Origin: Sedimentisphaerales bacterium
Lineage (GTDB): Bacteria > Planctomycetota > Phycisphaerae > Sedimentisphaerales > Anaerohalosphaeraceae
Assembly (NCBI GenBank): GCA_016926155.1
Contig: JAFGPC010000041.1
Location: forward strand, 1-41,566
Direction: 5' to 3'
DNA length: 41,566 bases
Below are positions 18,167 to 27,272 of this stretch, piece by piece. The first letter of the stretch is position 1; every line of letters starts with the position of its first letter. The position numbers and the translations under genes are program-made. The notes beneath the pieces were generated by a model that had not been told where the DNA came from, searched no databases, and saw only the letters and a program-made list of their open reading frames with translations.

Positions 18167-18916
18167 ATGCATTCGAATCACCCTTCCATGACAGAAACCG
18201 TACCGGAACGCGACAATTTGTCGATCAGCGTTTTTTTCCCCTGCCACAACGAAGAAGAATCTATTGAAGACCTTGTTCGAAGCACTTATGCCTTCCTCTC
18301 TGAAAGAAGCGATGATTTCGAAATCATTATTGTTGATGACGGCAGTATCGACCAGACCGGTAAGATTGCCGACCGACTCACACAAGAGTTTTCTGAGGTC
18401 CGCGTTATTCACCATCCATCCAATCGCGGTTATGGCGATGCCCTGCAATCGGGTTTTCGGGCCGCCACGAAAGAATGGGTCTTCTATACCGACGGTGACG
18501 CCCAGTTTGACATTTCCGAATTGGATGCTATTCTATCATTGAGACAACAGGTCGATATAGTCAGTTGCTACCGTATGAATCGGCAGGAAGGCTGGTCGAG
18601 GAGATTCAATGCATGGTGCTGGACGACGCTGGTCGGCCTGTTATTGGGATTTCGATTGAAAGATGTGGATTGCGCCTTTAAGCTGTTTCGTAACAGTATT
18701 TTTGAGGGTATGGAAATGAAAAGTACCGGCGCCCTGATCGATGCGGAGATCCTGGCTCGGGCCAAACATAAAGGTTATTCAATTACCCAGCATGGGGTGC
18801 ATCACTATCCCCGCCGTGCCGGCCAGTCCTCCGGCGCAAAGTTGTCGGTGATTTTACGAGCGTTTAAAGAGTTGTTCCGCCTACGGAAAGAAATTATCAG
18901 TGAGTCTCAACCATGA
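18167..18916 (+). CDS. Family 2 glycosyltransferase, polyprenyl-phosphate sugar synthase type
   Basis: The 249-aa protein has the GT-A fold signatures of dolichyl/polyprenyl-phosphate sugar synthases: ISVFFPCHNEEESIEDL at the N-terminus, VDDGSIDQTG, a DGDAQFD metal-binding motif at about residue 109, and VDCAFKLFR later, where the acceptor-lipid enzymes have a conserved D-x-x-C-G/A-F-K pattern. No C-terminal membrane segments are present, so it is the soluble type or is tethered to membrane by its partner. The gene starts seven bases after the large membrane protein and its stop overlaps the start of alanine racemase (ATGA), so the genes belong to one operon. A likely role is to charge a lipid with a sugar for the GT-C-like neighbour. 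A start at 18188 is also possible. Confidence 0.87.
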   Translation: MHSNHPSMTETVPERDNLSISVFFPCHNEEESIEDLVRSTYAFLSERSDDFEIIIVDDGSIDQTGKIADRLTQEFSEVRVIHHPSNRGYGDALQSGFRAATKEWVFYTDGDAQFDISELDAILSLRQQVDIVSCYRMNRQEGWSRRFNAWCWTTLVGLLLGFRLKDVDCAFKLFRNSIFEGMEMKSTGALIDAEILARAKHKGYSITQHGVHHYPRRAGQSSGAKLSVILRAFKELFRLRKEIISESQP

Positions 18917-20064
18917 AAGTGTACCCCGCAGAGACACTAATCAGACCGGATCTTCAGGCCCACATTTTTTCGGAAGCCTTGCTTCATAATGTGCAGGCCT
19001 TACGCAGTTTATGTGCGGAAGGAACCTACTTTTGTGCCGTTGTCAAAGCCAATGCTTACGGACACGGCCTTCCGGAAATTGTGAACATTCTGCGTCAGGC
19101 CGAGGTGGACTTTTTTGCCGTAGCCAGTATCTACGAAGCAATTCATATTGCTTCCATAGTACAGGAGATTCCAACTCTGATTCTTGAGCCAATCCACCCC
19201 GCCCAGCCCCCGGATCAAATTGTTGCGGCAGCCCGAAACGGATTTCATTGTGTCGTGGCCACTTCCGAGGCGATTGATTTTCTTTCGGATATTCTGGCCG
19301 GCTCCGGTGATGTGCTGGATCTGCATGTCAATGTGGAATCGGGCATGGGACGATGCGGAATCGATCCGGAGCAGGCAGCCTCGCTCATTCGTCGGATTGA
19401 TCGGTGCTCTAATGCCCGTCTGGCGGGTGTCTATACGCACTTTGCCACCGCGGATGAAGACGATCTGTCTTACGCCTGGCAACAACTGGAGCAATTTGAG
19501 CGATTCCTTGATCAAAATCGAATCCGGCATCGAGAGGATGTGCTTGTCCATGCGGCCAACAGCGCCGCCACAATTAAAATTCCTCAAGCCCACTTTGATA
19601 TGGTTCGTTGCGGTATTTCGATGTATGGATACTATTCACGACGCATGGCTCATCCACCTATTTCACTGCAACCTGTAATGCGGCTACAGGCCCCTGTCGT
19701 ACAAATCAAGCATCTTCCGGCGGGACATTCGGTTAGTTATGGACGGTCGTTCGTTCCGTTTCGTGATACCATCGCCGCTTTAATCCCATTGGGTTATGCC
19801 GATGGATACTGGAGGTGTTTTTCCAACCGCGCCAGGATGAAGGTTGGAAACGCATTTGTCCCCGTGATCGGTCGGGTTTGCATGGATCAGCTTTTACTAG
19901 ACGTAACGGATGTGCCCGACATCGCCCCGGGACAAATGGTTACCGTAATCGATAACGAACATGATTCGCCCTGTGGCGTTTACGCTCTGGCAGATTTGGC
20001 GGGAACGATCTGTTATGAGATTCTGACCTGCGTACACGCACACATTAATCGGATTGTTCATTGA
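18913..20064 (+). CDS. alr: Alanine racemase
   Basis: The enzyme interconverts L- and D-alanine with PLP, supplying D-alanine for peptidoglycan. The 383-aa length is normal. VKANAYGHG carries the PLP lysine (Lys45), and SYGRSF carries Tyr276, the expected second catalytic base. GYADGYWR and GRVCMDQLLLDVT are the family's C-terminal beta-domain motifs. The start overlaps the stop of the glycosyltransferase by ATGA. In this setting it could supply D-alanine to a dedicated product rather than only to the cell wall; another substrate amino acid is possible, since the family includes broad-spectrum racemases. Confidence 0.95.
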   Translation: MKVYPAETLIRPDLQAHIFSEALLHNVQALRSLCAEGTYFCAVVKANAYGHGLPEIVNILRQAEVDFFAVASIYEAIHIASIVQEIPTLILEPIHPAQPPDQIVAAARNGFHCVVATSEAIDFLSDILAGSGDVLDLHVNVESGMGRCGIDPEQAASLIRRIDRCSNARLAGVYTHFATADEDDLSYAWQQLEQFERFLDQNRIRHREDVLVHAANSAATIKIPQAHFDMVRCGISMYGYYSRRMAHPPISLQPVMRLQAPVVQIKHLPAGHSVSYGRSFVPFRDTIAALIPLGYADGYWRCFSNRARMKVGNAFVPVIGRVCMDQLLLDVTDVPDIAPGQMVTVIDNEHDSPCGVYALADLAGTICYEILTCVHAHINRIVH

Positions 20065-20099
20065 AATGATCCTTAGGAAACCGGGGTCACACAATTCCC

Positions 20100-22049
20100 A
20101 TGACAGAACCAACATACAACTTATTCATATACGGCTCCCTGCGAGATCCAAATATCTTCCGCTCCGTATCCGGATTTGGTTTTACTTTAAAACCTTCTCA
20201 CAAATCCGATGATTTGCTACTCGGGGAGCTGGCTTTATTGCCTGGCTATCGGCGGGTCAGCCCGGACAATGTGTATTGGTACGCCGTGGCCGATCAACAA
20301 GCTAAAATTGAAGGTTTTATCATCCATGACCTGCCACTTTCGGCCATGAAGGAAATCGACCGATACGAAGGGAAGTATTATGAAAGAGAGACCGTTACCG
20401 TAAATACCGCTTCCGGGCCGATCCATGCCCAGGCCTTTTTAGCTCGCCCTAAGGCAATGCGAAAACAGTTTGGCGATCGGTTTCATGTAAATCTTATTCA
20501 TGAACTGTGGCTCCGCAAGCGGATCGAAAAGGTGTTTGAACAACACACCCGACCGGGAGAACACTCTCCGGACGCCGATATGGAGCGCCGGGCCAGAAGA
20601 GAATTGTTGGGCACCACCGAACGCGATCTGGTTGTCAGCCATCTGGGCAGCGATGTGGTCAGCGATTTTTATCTCCGTCACGAACTCGACCGTCCTTATC
20701 CGACCATCAAGCACTTGTATGAGGAAAAGGAAGCCGAATCGTTTATATACAATTACCTAGTGATGGTTGTCAAACATGTCCTGCTGAACCAGTTCGAACG
20801 TCTTCTATATGAACGATATCGCTTTGACATTGAACGTCTCAGCCAGTCGCATCGCTTCTTTACCCGAACTGTCAGCCTTCTTGCGGCCTTGCGTATGCTT
20901 AACGCCAATACAGGCCCAATCGATCTGATCCTGCAGAGATGTCTGGAATCTATGCCTCCATGTACTGATTTTGATTTGATCGACTACGTCAAATACGCCA
21001 TCAGCGTCGCGGATAGTATTTTCGATGCCCGTGTCGCCCACAGCGAACTGGAACGGATCCGCGCCAATAAACAACCGGGACTGATCCCGATGGGCGCCGA
21101 ACTGGAGTTGAGCAATCTCGGTTTCCGAGCCGTGGAAAAGACACAGACCAACCGGGACCAAACCTTCGACGGCTTCCGCTATTTTCACGATTTTGCCCTG
21201 GACGTTCTGACCTGGAAACTGGGCGGCTACATCGACGACCATTCCGGAGAATCAACCCCTAAGCGAAGGGGATTTCTTGAATTGGCGCCGGGTCGTCTGA
21301 ATATTGCAGGAGAATTATCAAAGCCGGCTACGGGCGATCCATGGATACTCAATCAACTCATCCGAGAAATCACCGAGTTCTATCCCATCGAACCACACAG
21401 TCTGCACCTGTCGTTCCAGTTGCGAAAACAGCAACGCGCCAATCCTCACGTATTGCCCCCGGCATTCGTCAAATGTCTTCTGGCACTCGGAGGCGGCACA
21501 CAGGAACATACGCAGGGTCGCCTGTGGGTCAGTCGCATGGCCCATTCCGAAATTCGACAAAACACTTTCGGCGAAGAGCTTGTTTTTGCTCGTCGCAGTG
21601 TTCGGCACTCTTCGCTTACTTCGGATGAGATTGCCATGAAACGGCCCGGATACGCAATCACTCACGTGCAGCAGTACAAGTTTATCCGACTGGAGCGCCG
21701 GGCCAATTATGAGCCGCTCATTATGGCATTGAAAGGTTTACAACTGGCCTATAATCCGGGGGATTATCTGACGGCCGCCCAATTGTCTCAGAGCCTTCGT
21801 CTTCGCTTACAATATGAACAGATCAAGGAATGGGCGGAAAATCCGGAACCACTGAGTCGACGAACGCGCGGCCGTTTTCTTGATGCAATCAAGAAGGGGC
21901 TTATGGACGAAGGGCACCACCGTCCCGCCCACAAACTGCACTATATCGACTGGGCGCTGGGGGCTATTGATATACAGCTTCGACTATTTAATAAAGAAGT
22001 TGAGCGGCGCAACATTTATATCGATGAACTGGCCACAAAACGTCGTTAG
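20100..22049 (+). CDS. Fusion of AIG2-like gamma-glutamyl-cyclotransferase domain with a probable amidoligase domain (649 aa)
   Basis: Residues 1-125 form an AIG2/GGCT-like domain: FIYGSLRDP (Tyr11-Leu14) is the substrate-binding loop and EIDRYEGKYYERE (Glu90 in YEG) gives the expected catalytic acid. Such domains cleave gamma-glutamyl amide bonds by forming 5-oxoproline. Residues about 125-325 are helical and unrecognised. Residues about 330-520 look like a glutamine-synthetase/GCS-like amidoligase: GAELELSNLG (about 332-341) matches the G-x-E-x-E metal motif, FLELAPGRLN (about 391) fits a later acidic strand, and HSLHLSFQ (about 433) fits the S-x-H-x-H/S strand. Amidoligases join an amine to a carboxylate using ATP. 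Known amidoligases of this class often occur beside AIG2-like proteins; a fusion of both in one chain is notable. The amidoligase call is made by eye from weak motifs. It lies 35 bases after alr. Confidence 0.72.
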   Translation: MTEPTYNLFIYGSLRDPNIFRSVSGFGFTLKPSHKSDDLLLGELALLPGYRRVSPDNVYWYAVADQQAKIEGFIIHDLPLSAMKEIDRYEGKYYERETVTVNTASGPIHAQAFLARPKAMRKQFGDRFHVNLIHELWLRKRIEKVFEQHTRPGEHSPDADMERRARRELLGTTERDLVVSHLGSDVVSDFYLRHELDRPYPTIKHLYEEKEAESFIYNYLVMVVKHVLLNQFERLLYERYRFDIERLSQSHRFFTRTVSLLAALRMLNANTGPIDLILQRCLESMPPCTDFDLIDYVKYAISVADSIFDARVAHSELERIRANKQPGLIPMGAELELSNLGFRAVEKTQTNRDQTFDGFRYFHDFALDVLTWKLGGYIDDHSGESTPKRRGFLELAPGRLNIAGELSKPATGDPWILNQLIREITEFYPIEPHSLHLSFQLRKQQRANPHVLPPAFVKCLLALGGGTQEHTQGRLWVSRMAHSEIRQNTFGEELVFARRSVRHSSLTSDEIAMKRPGYAITHVQQYKFIRLERRANYEPLIMALKGLQLAYNPGDYLTAAQLSQSLRLRLQYEQIKEWAENPEPLSRRTRGRFLDAIKKGLMDEGHHRPAHKLHYIDWALGAIDIQLRLFNKEVERRNIYIDELATKRR

Positions 22050-22075
22050 ATCATATATCGGGACAAGTCAAATCC

Positions 22076-23014
22076 CTAGGAAGCTAGAATCGCATCCACT
22101 TTCACCATCAGTTGCTTGACATGTCCTACCGATTCGGTTAGCGCTGCGCGTTCCTGTTCGTTTAAATCCAACTCGATGATCCGTTCAACACCACCGGCCC
22201 CCAGTATAACCGGTACTCCTACAAATGCCCCTCCCACTCCGTATTCCCTATCGCACCAAGCACAACAGCTCATCCTCGCTTTGCTGTCCAGGAGGATGGC
22301 CTCAGCCATTCGTACAGCCCCCGCCGCGGGGGCATAGTAGGCACTGTAACCCAAAAGAGTAACGATCTCTATCCCGCCTTTGCGGGTTCGTTCAATAATT
22401 CGCTCCAGGGCTTCTTTTTCAACCAATTCCACAACAGGAATTCCCGCTACGGAGGTATATCGCGGCAGCGGTACCATGTCGTCGCCATGTCCGCCCATCA
22501 GTACCGCACGGACATCCGCTACGCTGACGCCAAGCTCATTGGCAATAAACAGGGCATATCGAGCGGCATCCAGCGCCCCGGCCATTCCCAAAATGCGCGA
22601 ATGCGGAAAGCAGGTTGTTTTTGCCGCTGCATAAACCATCGCATCCAGGGGATTACAGACGACGATAACAAAAGCTTCGGGGCAAAATTTGGCGATGCTT
22701 TGACTTACCGATTTGACGATTTCGGTATTTTTTTCCACCAGATCGTCACGGCTCATACCCGGCTTTCTCGGTATACCGCTGGTAACGATCACGATATCGC
22801 TGCCGGCTGCGGTTTGCCAATTCATTGTGCCGGTCACACTGCCCTCAAACGCATACACCCCACCGGCCTGAGAGATATCCAGGGCTTTCCCCTCGGCCAG
22901 CCCTTGCACAATGTCCAGCAATACAATATCCCCCAGATTCCGCATCGCGGCTATCTGTGCCGTTGTTGCTCCAACATTTCCGGCTCCCACGACTGTAATT
23001 TTTTTTCGTGCCAC
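22076..23014 (-). CDS. mdh: Malate dehydrogenase (NAD-dependent, LDH-like type)
   Basis: The enzyme oxidises malate to oxaloacetate in the citric acid cycle. The 312-aa chain has the GAGNVGA dinucleotide loop, an Asp at the end of the second strand (VLLDIVQG) that selects NAD, IPRKPGMSRDDL with the two arginines that bind the dicarboxylate and mark malate rather than lactate specificity, and GGHGDDMVP with the catalytic His. Translation starts at GTG 23014, with CGGGAG seven bases upstream. An SCCAWCDREYGVGG stretch in the C-terminal half has three Cys where relatives usually have fewer. It is the last gene after gyrA and holA on the minus strand, 36 bases after holA, and converges on the amidoligase fusion gene. 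Confidence 0.95.
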   Translation of the reverse strand: MARKKITVVGAGNVGATTAQIAAMRNLGDIVLLDIVQGLAEGKALDISQAGGVYAFEGSVTGTMNWQTAAGSDIVIVTSGIPRKPGMSRDDLVEKNTEIVKSVSQSIAKFCPEAFVIVVCNPLDAMVYAAAKTTCFPHSRILGMAGALDAARYALFIANELGVSVADVRAVLMGGHGDDMVPLPRYTSVAGIPVVELVEKEALERIIERTRKGGIEIVTLLGYSAYYAPAAGAVRMAEAILLDSKARMSCCAWCDREYGVGGAFVGVPVILGAGGVERIIELDLNEQERAALTESVGHVKQLMVKVDAILAS

Positions 23015-23050
23015 GGTTTTCTCCCGAATATACGCTTCTAATTAAATCGC

Positions 23051-24046
23051 CTATCCATTCTGACGAGGAATCGCCAGGTCCAATACAAATTGTTCCATCG
23101 CCAACGGTGCAGACGTTCGGCCGGTTTTTACGGCATGATCGATCCAGGCAAGCCGTACAAGTAGCCCACCAATCTGACCGAGTTGAAACGATTGTATCTG
23201 TCGAAAAAACTGATCCCTGGCATTCCATATCTTACATTGTGAAGCAACCTGAGTCGGCCCTACACCCTTATTGAGAAGCGCCTTAGCCGAGAACATCCGG
23301 CGAATATGAAAGGCAAAGGCGCCTACCACCATATACTCGGCATTCTTATCGGAGGAAAACATGTTTCGCAGTCGCCGTAGGGCCTCCGTCGTGTTTCCAG
23401 CGATTATAGAGTCAATTACAGTAAAGGCTCCAAATGTGCGATTGTGCCCGATCAATGATTCGATATCTTCAGACGTAATGGCGGGGCGCTGTCCAATATA
23501 GATTGCCAGCTTTTCAATTTCGCTGCTGATTCGTCCCGGATCATCCCCGACCAATTCCACAAGAAGCTGTGCCGCTGCCGTTGACAGGTCTTTGGTGAAC
23601 TCTTTTTTAGCCACCTTCATCGCATATTGTGGCATGTGCCACGGTTTGATCTCCTCAATCTCTATCAATCCATTCAACTGAGTCACCTTTTTGGCCAAGC
23701 GAGTGTTTTTACGCCACGTGCCAACCGTCATGACCAACACGCCCGTTGATGAAGGTGATTCCAGGTATCGCTCCAAGGCCTCCCTGTGCTCTGATACAAA
23801 AGAATCGGCTTCTTTGAGAAGTACCACACGCCGTTCGGCAAGAAACGGCAATGTTCTCAACTCGTCCAGTACTTCCGACAAAGTTACATTGTCCGAGGAG
23901 GGTTGATACAGACACATGGCTCGTTGTTCCAGCGGGAGCAGCCGGTCAAGCAATTGTTCCCACTGACGCGCTACAAGAAATGGTTCTTTCCCGGCAATCA
24001 CATAACAACTCGTCAGAGGCGGATCGGACTGGAACTTTCGAGCCAT
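23051..24046 (-). CDS. holA: DNA polymerase III delta subunit
   Basis: The delta subunit opens the sliding clamp in the clamp-loader complex. The chain of about 331 residues has the family layout: CYVIAGKEPFLVARQWEQLL at the N-terminus, RRVVLLKEADSF in the place of the degenerate Walker B strand, GVLVMTVGTWRKNTRLAK, LVELVGDDPGRISSEIEKLAIY, and the C-terminal helical collar with HIRRMFSAKALL. The ATG at 24046 is preferred over a TTG two codons upstream. The gene begins 25 bases after gyrA ends, so the two are probably one transcript. Confidence 0.9.
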   Translation of the reverse strand: MARKFQSDPPLTSCYVIAGKEPFLVARQWEQLLDRLLPLEQRAMCLYQPSSDNVTLSEVLDELRTLPFLAERRVVLLKEADSFVSEHREALERYLESPSSTGVLVMTVGTWRKNTRLAKKVTQLNGLIEIEEIKPWHMPQYAMKVAKKEFTKDLSTAAAQLLVELVGDDPGRISSEIEKLAIYIGQRPAITSEDIESLIGHNRTFGAFTVIDSIIAGNTTEALRRLRNMFSSDKNAEYMVVGAFAFHIRRMFSAKALLNKGVGPTQVASQCKIWNARDQFFRQIQSFQLGQIGGLLVRLAWIDHAVKTGRTSAPLAMEQFVLDLAIPRQNG

Positions 24047-24071
24047 AATCAATACGCTTTATTGATCAAAC

Positions 24072-26648
24072 TTATTGGTGGTTATTCTGATCTTCCTCAG
24101 GATTATCAGTATGCTCCGAGGCCTCCACGTCTTCCTCTTCTTCTAAAACAAGACGAGTCACAGTCACCAGGCTATCTCCTTCATTGAGGCGGATCAGCCT
24201 AACACCTGCGGTATTGCGGCCAATCGGTCGAATTTCCTCCAGGCCAGTCCGAACGATCAGTCCCTGGGCTGTAATCATCATTACCTCATCTTCCTCATTG
24301 ACAGCCCGGAGAGCAACCACATTGCCGTTTCGTTTGGTGGTTTTCATGTCGATTAGACCCAATCCCCCTCGGCTTTGAACGCGATATTCTTCAAGATGAG
24401 TTCGTTTGCCGTATCCATTCTCCGTTGCCGTCAATAGAGATGCACCTCGGTCGGCAATCACCATATCTACAACGCTGTCCCCCTCCCGCAAACGAATCCC
24501 AATCACACCCCGGCTCACCCGCCCCATCGAGCGGACATCGGTCTCATGAAAACGAATTGCCATGCCGTTTGTGGTGCCCAGAATAATTTCATCCTGGCCT
24601 GTGGTAATGGCCACTCCGATCAAATCGTCGTTTGGATCGAGCTTGATCGCTATCACTCCGTTGCTGCGAGGATTTCCGTAGGCCGAAAGAACCGTCTTTT
24701 TAACCAAACCATTCTTTGTGGCCATAACCAACTGTCGCTCATCAAAATGACGCACATTGATAATGGAAGCGATCTTTTCATCTTTCAGACTCAGAAGGTT
24801 GACGATATTCCTTCCCATGCTTTGGCGAGACATGCTTGGAATATTAAAGACGCGCAGCCAGTAACAAATGCCCTTTGTTGTAAATACCAGAAGATAATCG
24901 TGGGTGGAGGCCGTGAACATATGTTCCACAAAGTCTTCTTCTTTAGTCGTCGATCCGATGATTCCCTTGCCCCCGCGACCCTGTTTGCGATAGGTATCGA
25001 TGGGCATTCGCTTGATATAGCCTTGATGACTGATCGTAACAAGCACTTCCTCGTCAGCGATCAAATCTTCCATGTCAAGCGTGTCGAGGTCTTCTTCCGT
25101 AATGAACGTACGACGGGCATCCGAATATTTCCCCTTGATTTCATGAATATCTTCACGAATGACATCCAATTGCAGGTTTCGATCGGCTAGAAGGGCTTCA
25201 TATCCTGCAATCTCCTCGGTCAGGTCTGCATATTCTTTCGCCAGCTTTTCTACTTCCAGTCCTGTCAGCCGCTGCAATTGCATCGTCAAAATAGCATCCG
25301 CTTGCGGACCGGTCAGGAAATGATCCTTCTGACTTCGTTCCTGCAGGAAAGATTCGGGAAGAATCTTGCGGAGTGTCTCCAGCTCCATCAGCCGAAGAGG
25401 CTTGTTCATTAAAGTCAACTTGGCCGTCGGGGCATCGGGGGAACTCTTGATCAATTCGATGATCTCATCAATATCACTGACCGCTAGAATCAGGCCTTCC
25501 AGGATATGTGCGCGATTGCGGCAACGACGAAGCAAAAACCGAGTCCTTCGCCGGATCACGGTCAAGCGGTGGTTAATGAAAAGTTTCAAAAGCTGCTTGA
25601 TATTCAGCGTTTCCGGCCGATTATTGACCAGAGCTACATTGTTAATCGCAAAGGTGCTTTGCAAGGGCGTGTATCGCCATAGCTTATTCAACACCACAGA
25701 GTCATCGGCGTCTTTTTTCAACTCAACGACAACCCGAAGCCCTTTACGGTCCGATTCATCACGGACATCGGCCACTTCCGGAAGATGGTCACTGCGAACA
25801 CAGTCGGCAATCTTTGAAACAATGGTCGTTTTGACAACCATATAGGGGATTTCTGTAAAAACAATGCTGATTTTACCCCTCTTGTTTTCCTCAATATGGT
25901 GCTTGGCCCGCACTTTCAGGTGGCCTCGGCCGGTCACATATGCATCAAGAATACCCTTGCGCCCACAGATAATCCCTCCTGTTGGAAAATCCGGTCCGGG
26001 CAACTTATCCAGGATGTCCTTGAATCCGCATTCCGGATCGTCAATCATTAACAATAGAGCTTCACATACTTCCCCCACATTATGCGGGGCGATATTGGTG
26101 GCCATGCCAACTGCAATCCCGCTGGCACCGTTGACCAGTAAATTGGGGAATTTGCTTGGTAAGACTGTAGGTTCCTGACGTGTTTCATCATAATTGGGCA
26201 CAAAATCCACGGTATCGCGATTCAGGTCTTCCAGCATATCAACCGAAGCCTGGGTTAGTCGGGCCTCGGTATACCGCATCGCCGCAGGAGGATCGGCATC
26301 GATACTACCAAAGTTTCCCTGAGGATCGACGAGGGTTTGGCGCATATTCCAGTCCTGGCCCATGCGGACCAGCGTACCATAGGTGGCTTGGTCGCCATGT
26401 GGATGGTAATTACCACTGGTGTCACCCACAATTTTCGCGCATTTTCGGTGCTTGGATCGTGGTCCAAGATTCAGATCGTTCATTGCTACCAGAACTCGCC
26501 GTTGTGAGGGTTTGAGTCCATCCCGAACATCAGGCAACGCACGAGATATGATCACGCTCATGGCGTAATTCAGATAGGAATTCTTTAATTCGTCGAGGAT
26601 TTGCAGATCTTCAAATCGCTCGTCTATAGGCTTGTCGACCTCTGCCAT
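24072..26648 (-). CDS. gyrA: DNA gyrase subunit A
   Basis: GyrA cuts and rejoins DNA in the gyrase A2B2 complex to introduce negative supercoils. The 858-aa chain has PDVRDGLKPSQRR, the DNA-cleaving Tyr126 in AAMRYTEARLT, and a full C-terminal beta-pinwheel. A GyrA-box-like QGRGGKG is present (canonical QRRGGKG), which identifies gyrase rather than topoisomerase IV. It ends in an acidic tail (LEEEEDVEASEHTDNPEEDQ) as in other GyrA proteins. In the quinolone-determining region the sequence is HPHGDQATYG: the positions equal to E. coli Ser83 and Asp87 are Gln87 and Gly91. gyrB is not in the window. The gene heads an apparent gyrA-holA-mdh operon. Confidence 0.97.
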   Translation of the reverse strand: MAEVDKPIDERFEDLQILDELKNSYLNYAMSVIISRALPDVRDGLKPSQRRVLVAMNDLNLGPRSKHRKCAKIVGDTSGNYHPHGDQATYGTLVRMGQDWNMRQTLVDPQGNFGSIDADPPAAMRYTEARLTQASVDMLEDLNRDTVDFVPNYDETRQEPTVLPSKFPNLLVNGASGIAVGMATNIAPHNVGEVCEALLLMIDDPECGFKDILDKLPGPDFPTGGIICGRKGILDAYVTGRGHLKVRAKHHIEENKRGKISIVFTEIPYMVVKTTIVSKIADCVRSDHLPEVADVRDESDRKGLRVVVELKKDADDSVVLNKLWRYTPLQSTFAINNVALVNNRPETLNIKQLLKLFINHRLTVIRRRTRFLLRRCRNRAHILEGLILAVSDIDEIIELIKSSPDAPTAKLTLMNKPLRLMELETLRKILPESFLQERSQKDHFLTGPQADAILTMQLQRLTGLEVEKLAKEYADLTEEIAGYEALLADRNLQLDVIREDIHEIKGKYSDARRTFITEEDLDTLDMEDLIADEEVLVTISHQGYIKRMPIDTYRKQGRGGKGIIGSTTKEEDFVEHMFTASTHDYLLVFTTKGICYWLRVFNIPSMSRQSMGRNIVNLLSLKDEKIASIINVRHFDERQLVMATKNGLVKKTVLSAYGNPRSNGVIAIKLDPNDDLIGVAITTGQDEIILGTTNGMAIRFHETDVRSMGRVSRGVIGIRLREGDSVVDMVIADRGASLLTATENGYGKRTHLEEYRVQSRGGLGLIDMKTTKRNGNVVALRAVNEEDEVMMITAQGLIVRTGLEEIRPIGRNTAGVRLIRLNEGDSLVTVTRLVLEEEEDVEASEHTDNPEEDQNNHQ

Positions 26649-26693
26649 CGCCTTCCCTGCTCAAGTTAACTTGCTTCCTATTATGGCTTGTAT

Positions 26694-26702
26694 ACTATAT
26701 CA
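26694..26702 (-). promoter_or_regulatory. Extended -10 promoter element of gyrA
   Basis: On the minus strand TGATATAGT (26702-26694) is an extended -10 element (TG, one base, TATAGT). A weak TTGATG lies 19 bases upstream. A start near 26687 would leave a leader of about 40 bases before the gyrA ATG at 26648, which has a GGGAAGG ribosome site. Confidence 0.4.
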
Positions 26703-27146
26703 ATTTGCTTTCTCAGGCCATCAATGTATCGATGTACCCATAAAAAGTCAATCATTCTACCGGCTTTAAACTCGAAAAAAGCGGTTTTCATTTATCTGAT
26801 TCATTACTAATAACGCACGGATAAAATGGCTATCCTTTCCTGCCGGTTCTCTTTTTCTGCTGTCTTCAATACATTAGAACGAACGATCCGTATACTCCCT
26901 ATATAATATAGAGTATACTCTGATACGAAGGCGACGAATTCGATTATCGGTCTTTCTAATTCTTGTGGAAAGTACCTCCTTCATATTGGAAGATACCCTG
27001 ATATATGCCCGATAAACACATATTACAATTCCTTATAAAATATCTCTCAGAAATAATCTTTGTTTGTTTCCGATACCATGAACCATTTAGTACATCCTTT
27101 ACGTTTATCGGACAACAAGATTAAGCTCCGGTCCATCTATAGTAAT
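26703..27146. other. AT-rich non-coding divergent region between gyrA and pilM
   Basis: No credible gene is seen on either strand and no tRNA or known riboswitch was recognised. Notable parts are three copies of the half-site GTATACTC/GAGTATAC: one at 26890-26897, and two overlapping at 26911-26918 and 26913-26920, which together make the perfect palindrome AGAGTATACTCT (26910-26921). There is also a spaced inverted repeat, CCGATAAAC (27009-27017) and GTTTATCGG (27103-27111). These may be regulator sites for the divergent operons. Confidence 0.5.
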
Positions 27147-27175
27147 TTGTCCCACTGCATAACGTTTTCTATATT
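27147..27175 (+). promoter_or_regulatory. Likely promoter of the type IV pilus operon
   Basis: TTGTCC (27147-27152) and TATATT (27170-27175) are 17 bases apart. A start near 27182 gives a leader of about 160 bases before the pilM ATG at 27341, and the near-perfect palindrome at 27273-27296 lies within it. Confidence 0.45.
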
Positions 27176-27272
27176 TTAATCGCCGTAGGTATTGGGAAAT
27201 CTGTCAGAAGCCTGAAATTCGGTGCTAATGCCGACTCAAAAGGATGACGACTAAGAGATGGATGATGACGTT

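Noticed and set aside
26974-26981. AAGGAGGT on the minus strand, a perfect ribosome-site sequence in the gyrA-pilM gap
   Set aside because: No ATG, GTG or TTG start with an open frame follows at a suitable distance, so it is probably chance.
27182-27272. Possible riboswitch in the long pilM leader
   Set aside because: Pilus genes are often under c-di-GMP riboswitches, but I could not match this stretch to the conserved core of that class or to cobalamin, TPP or SAM classes. A covariance-model search would decide.
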